Origin: Bacteroidota bacterium | GTDB lineage: Bacteria; Bacteroidota; Ignavibacteria; Palsa-1295 | DNA: 34,154 nt | Direction of reading: 5' to 3' | Assembly (NCBI GenBank): GCA_030706385.1 | Contig: JAUZOQ010000031.1 | Span: forward strand, 1-34,154 | Shown: positions 32,942 to 34,154 of the stretch, in pieces | Layout of the letters: every line of letters begins with the position of its first letter | How positions within the stretch are numbered: position 1 is the stretch's first letter | Made by a program: the position numbers and the translations under genes | The notes under the pieces: generated by a model | The model's input: only the letters and a program-made list of their open reading frames with translations | The model's database searches: none | What the model was told of the DNA's origin: nothing

Positions 32942-34154
32942 ATGTTAAAAACCCTCACTCTCTCGATGATACTCGTTGTGTATAGCCTCGGAACTGCTCA
33001 TGCGCAGAATCTTTCCGATGCCCTCCGATTGGCAAAAGAACCTATGGGAACAGGCGCAAGGTCGATCTCCATGGGCGGCGCTGCAATTGCCTCAGCTAAC
33101 GATTTTAGTGCTCTTGATTGGAATCCTGCTGCACTGACGCTGATGGATTTTGGCGAAGTTAATCTGTCACTTTTGATCAGGGGCCACAACTCTACTGCAT
33201 CCTTTCTCGGAAACACCAGCGTTCAGACGTTGACCAATACCGATCTGGCATCTTTTGGTTATGCTTCGCCGATCCAAACAGTTCGAGGACATCTTGCATT
33301 TGGAATAAGCTATGACCGCGTCCAGGATTACCACACGACGTATTCATTTAGCGCCGTCAATCTGAACTCCTCCCTCTTGGATACAAAGCGCTTTGTGGAT
33401 AATACAGGCAATCGCTTCGGCCTCTCAACGGCCGACTACAGAAGTTTCCTTGATGCAAACAATCTTGCTTGGGCATTATTCTTGACTCATGATGTCGATT
33501 CGGCACATCCCAACCTGACAACTCCGTTCGGAAACGGAGGCCTTTTACAGTCCGGAACCGTCACTGAAGAAGGCGGTATGAATGCACTCCGGTTTGGCGG
33601 AGGAATTGACGTTGCAGAGAATCTCGCCGTTGGAGCAACCGTAAACGTTTTTTTCGGTAACTACAATTATCGGAGGGTATATTCAGAGAAGGACGTTAAT
33701 AATATTTTCACTGCCCCTAATGATACCCTTCCACCTGATAACTTCCAAAGTGCTCAGATCATCGACACCCGATCGCAGTCCCAGGCGGGCTTTAGTCTTA
33801 AACTTGGCTTGCTTGCAAGTCCTAATGATCATTTACGATTTGGTTTTACATTCGAGACGCCAGAAGTCTTCTCCGTCGAAGACCAGTTCCAACGTACCGG
33901 ACGAACAACCTTCAGAGATGGCTCATCTCACAGTTCTACCGATGAACTCACTAATCCCGACGTTGGATCTCTTAATCCTATTATAGTCAATAATTATACC
34001 GTCACGACTCCAATGAAATTTGGAGCAGGCATCTCCTTCAGTCTATCGGGACTAACGATCTCCGGAGATGCAGATTTTAGTGATCTCTCGCAATTACGGT
34101 ACAGCAATGAGGATGTGGATCTGAGTGACCTAAATGACTCTGCGCGACAAAATC
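32942..34154 (+). CDS. OmpP1/FadL/TodX-like outer membrane protein, 3' end missing
   Basis: The frame is open from ATG 32942 to the end of the window (404 codons without a stop). Signal peptide MLKTLTLSMILVVYSLGTAHA, cleavage before QN. The mature start has the FadL-like pattern: GTGARSISMGGAAIASANDF then SALDWNPAALTLMD, the conserved NPA motif of hydrophobic-compound porins. The remainder alternates like beta strands (LAFGISYDRVQDY, NLAVGATVNVFFGNYNYRR, FKLGLLASPNDHLRFGFTFETP-like segments). It probably forms an outer-membrane barrel for uptake of hydrophobic molecules. About 40-100 residues are likely missing. It follows the lipoprotein gene after 67 bp. Confidence 0.82.
   Translation, partial: MLKTLTLSMILVVYSLGTAHAQNLSDALRLAKEPMGTGARSISMGGAAIASANDFSALDWNPAALTLMDFGEVNLSLLIRGHNSTASFLGNTSVQTLTNTDLASFGYASPIQTVRGHLAFGISYDRVQDYHTTYSFSAVNLNSSLLDTKRFVDNTGNRFGLSTADYRSFLDANNLAWALFLTHDVDSAHPNLTTPFGNGGLLQSGTVTEEGGMNALRFGGGIDVAENLAVGATVNVFFGNYNYRRVYSEKDVNNIFTAPNDTLPPDNFQSAQIIDTRSQSQAGFSLKLGLLASPNDHLRFGFTFETPEVFSVEDQFQRTGRTTFRDGSSHSSTDELTNPDVGSLNPIIVNNYTVTTPMKFGAGISFSLSGLTISGDADFSDLSQLRYSNEDVDLSDLNDSARQN

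Overview
The window looks like a chromosome segment from a bacterium of the FCB group (Bacteroidota / Chlorobiota / Kapabacteria / Ignavibacteria-like). This is inferred from four things: a Gram-negative envelope gene set (an OmpP1/FadL-type porin, a very large exported beta-rich protein of a type I recall from this group, and a Tyr-rich lipoprotein); an Obg GTPase whose G4 motif is TKSD rather than NKxD; many starts without a clear Shine-Dalgarno; and at least one TAnnTTTG-like promoter box. I cannot name a genus.

Layout. At the left edge are 20 bases of a tRNA. A minus-strand run follows (about 150-9,130): a GT2 glycosyltransferase, a YfhO-type membrane protein, biotin carboxylase, MutS2, CvpA, GatB/YqeY and a QDPR-like SDR. 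GatB/YqeY, CvpA, MutS2 and the carboxylase overlap by 1-4 nt and form one operon. A plus-strand run (9,310-17,861) carries an AI-2E-family permease, a short RsmI-type methyltransferase, the 1191-aa exported protein, an unknown 378-aa protein, Obg, CrcB and a DUF190 protein. A TMEM175-like channel gene (minus) closes this part.

From 18,513 to 28,992 lies a clear integrated element of about 10.4 kb. It is bounded by a perfect 56-bp direct repeat made of the 3' part of tRNA-Leu(CAA): a fragment on the left, and the intact tRNA (28,938-29,021) on the right. Just inside both ends are copies of a 12-bp motif (TGTCGGTATGAG) that look like integrase arm sites. Cargo, left to right: a tyrosine integrase; an overlapping gene that resembles phage/plasmid gene II/X replication initiators; a PanAT-type toxin-antitoxin pair (Panacea antitoxin plus a probable SH3-like toxin); a 1.15-kb non-coding stretch with two kinds of tandem repeat, one with a conserved hairpin; a three-gene operon with the order and features of a toxin-antitoxin-chaperone (TAC) system (RelE/HigB-like toxin, XRE antitoxin, SecB-like chaperone) controlled by a pair of 18-bp operators; an unknown 140-aa gene; and a single-polypeptide type IIG-like restriction-modification enzyme. 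The element is therefore a compact defence island carrying three separate defence or addiction modules, and it may be able to replicate after excision.

Right of the island the chromosome resumes with greA, ribBA (with a good intrinsic terminator between them) and yajC on minus. A Tyr/Trp/Gly-rich lipoprotein and a truncated OmpP1/FadL-like outer membrane protein, open at the window end, lie on plus. If the island were removed, TMEM175, tRNA-Leu and greA would sit side by side.

The most interesting parts are the predicted TAC locus with its double operator, the PanAT pair, the Rep-like gene overlapping the integrase, and the structured repeats in the non-coding gap.
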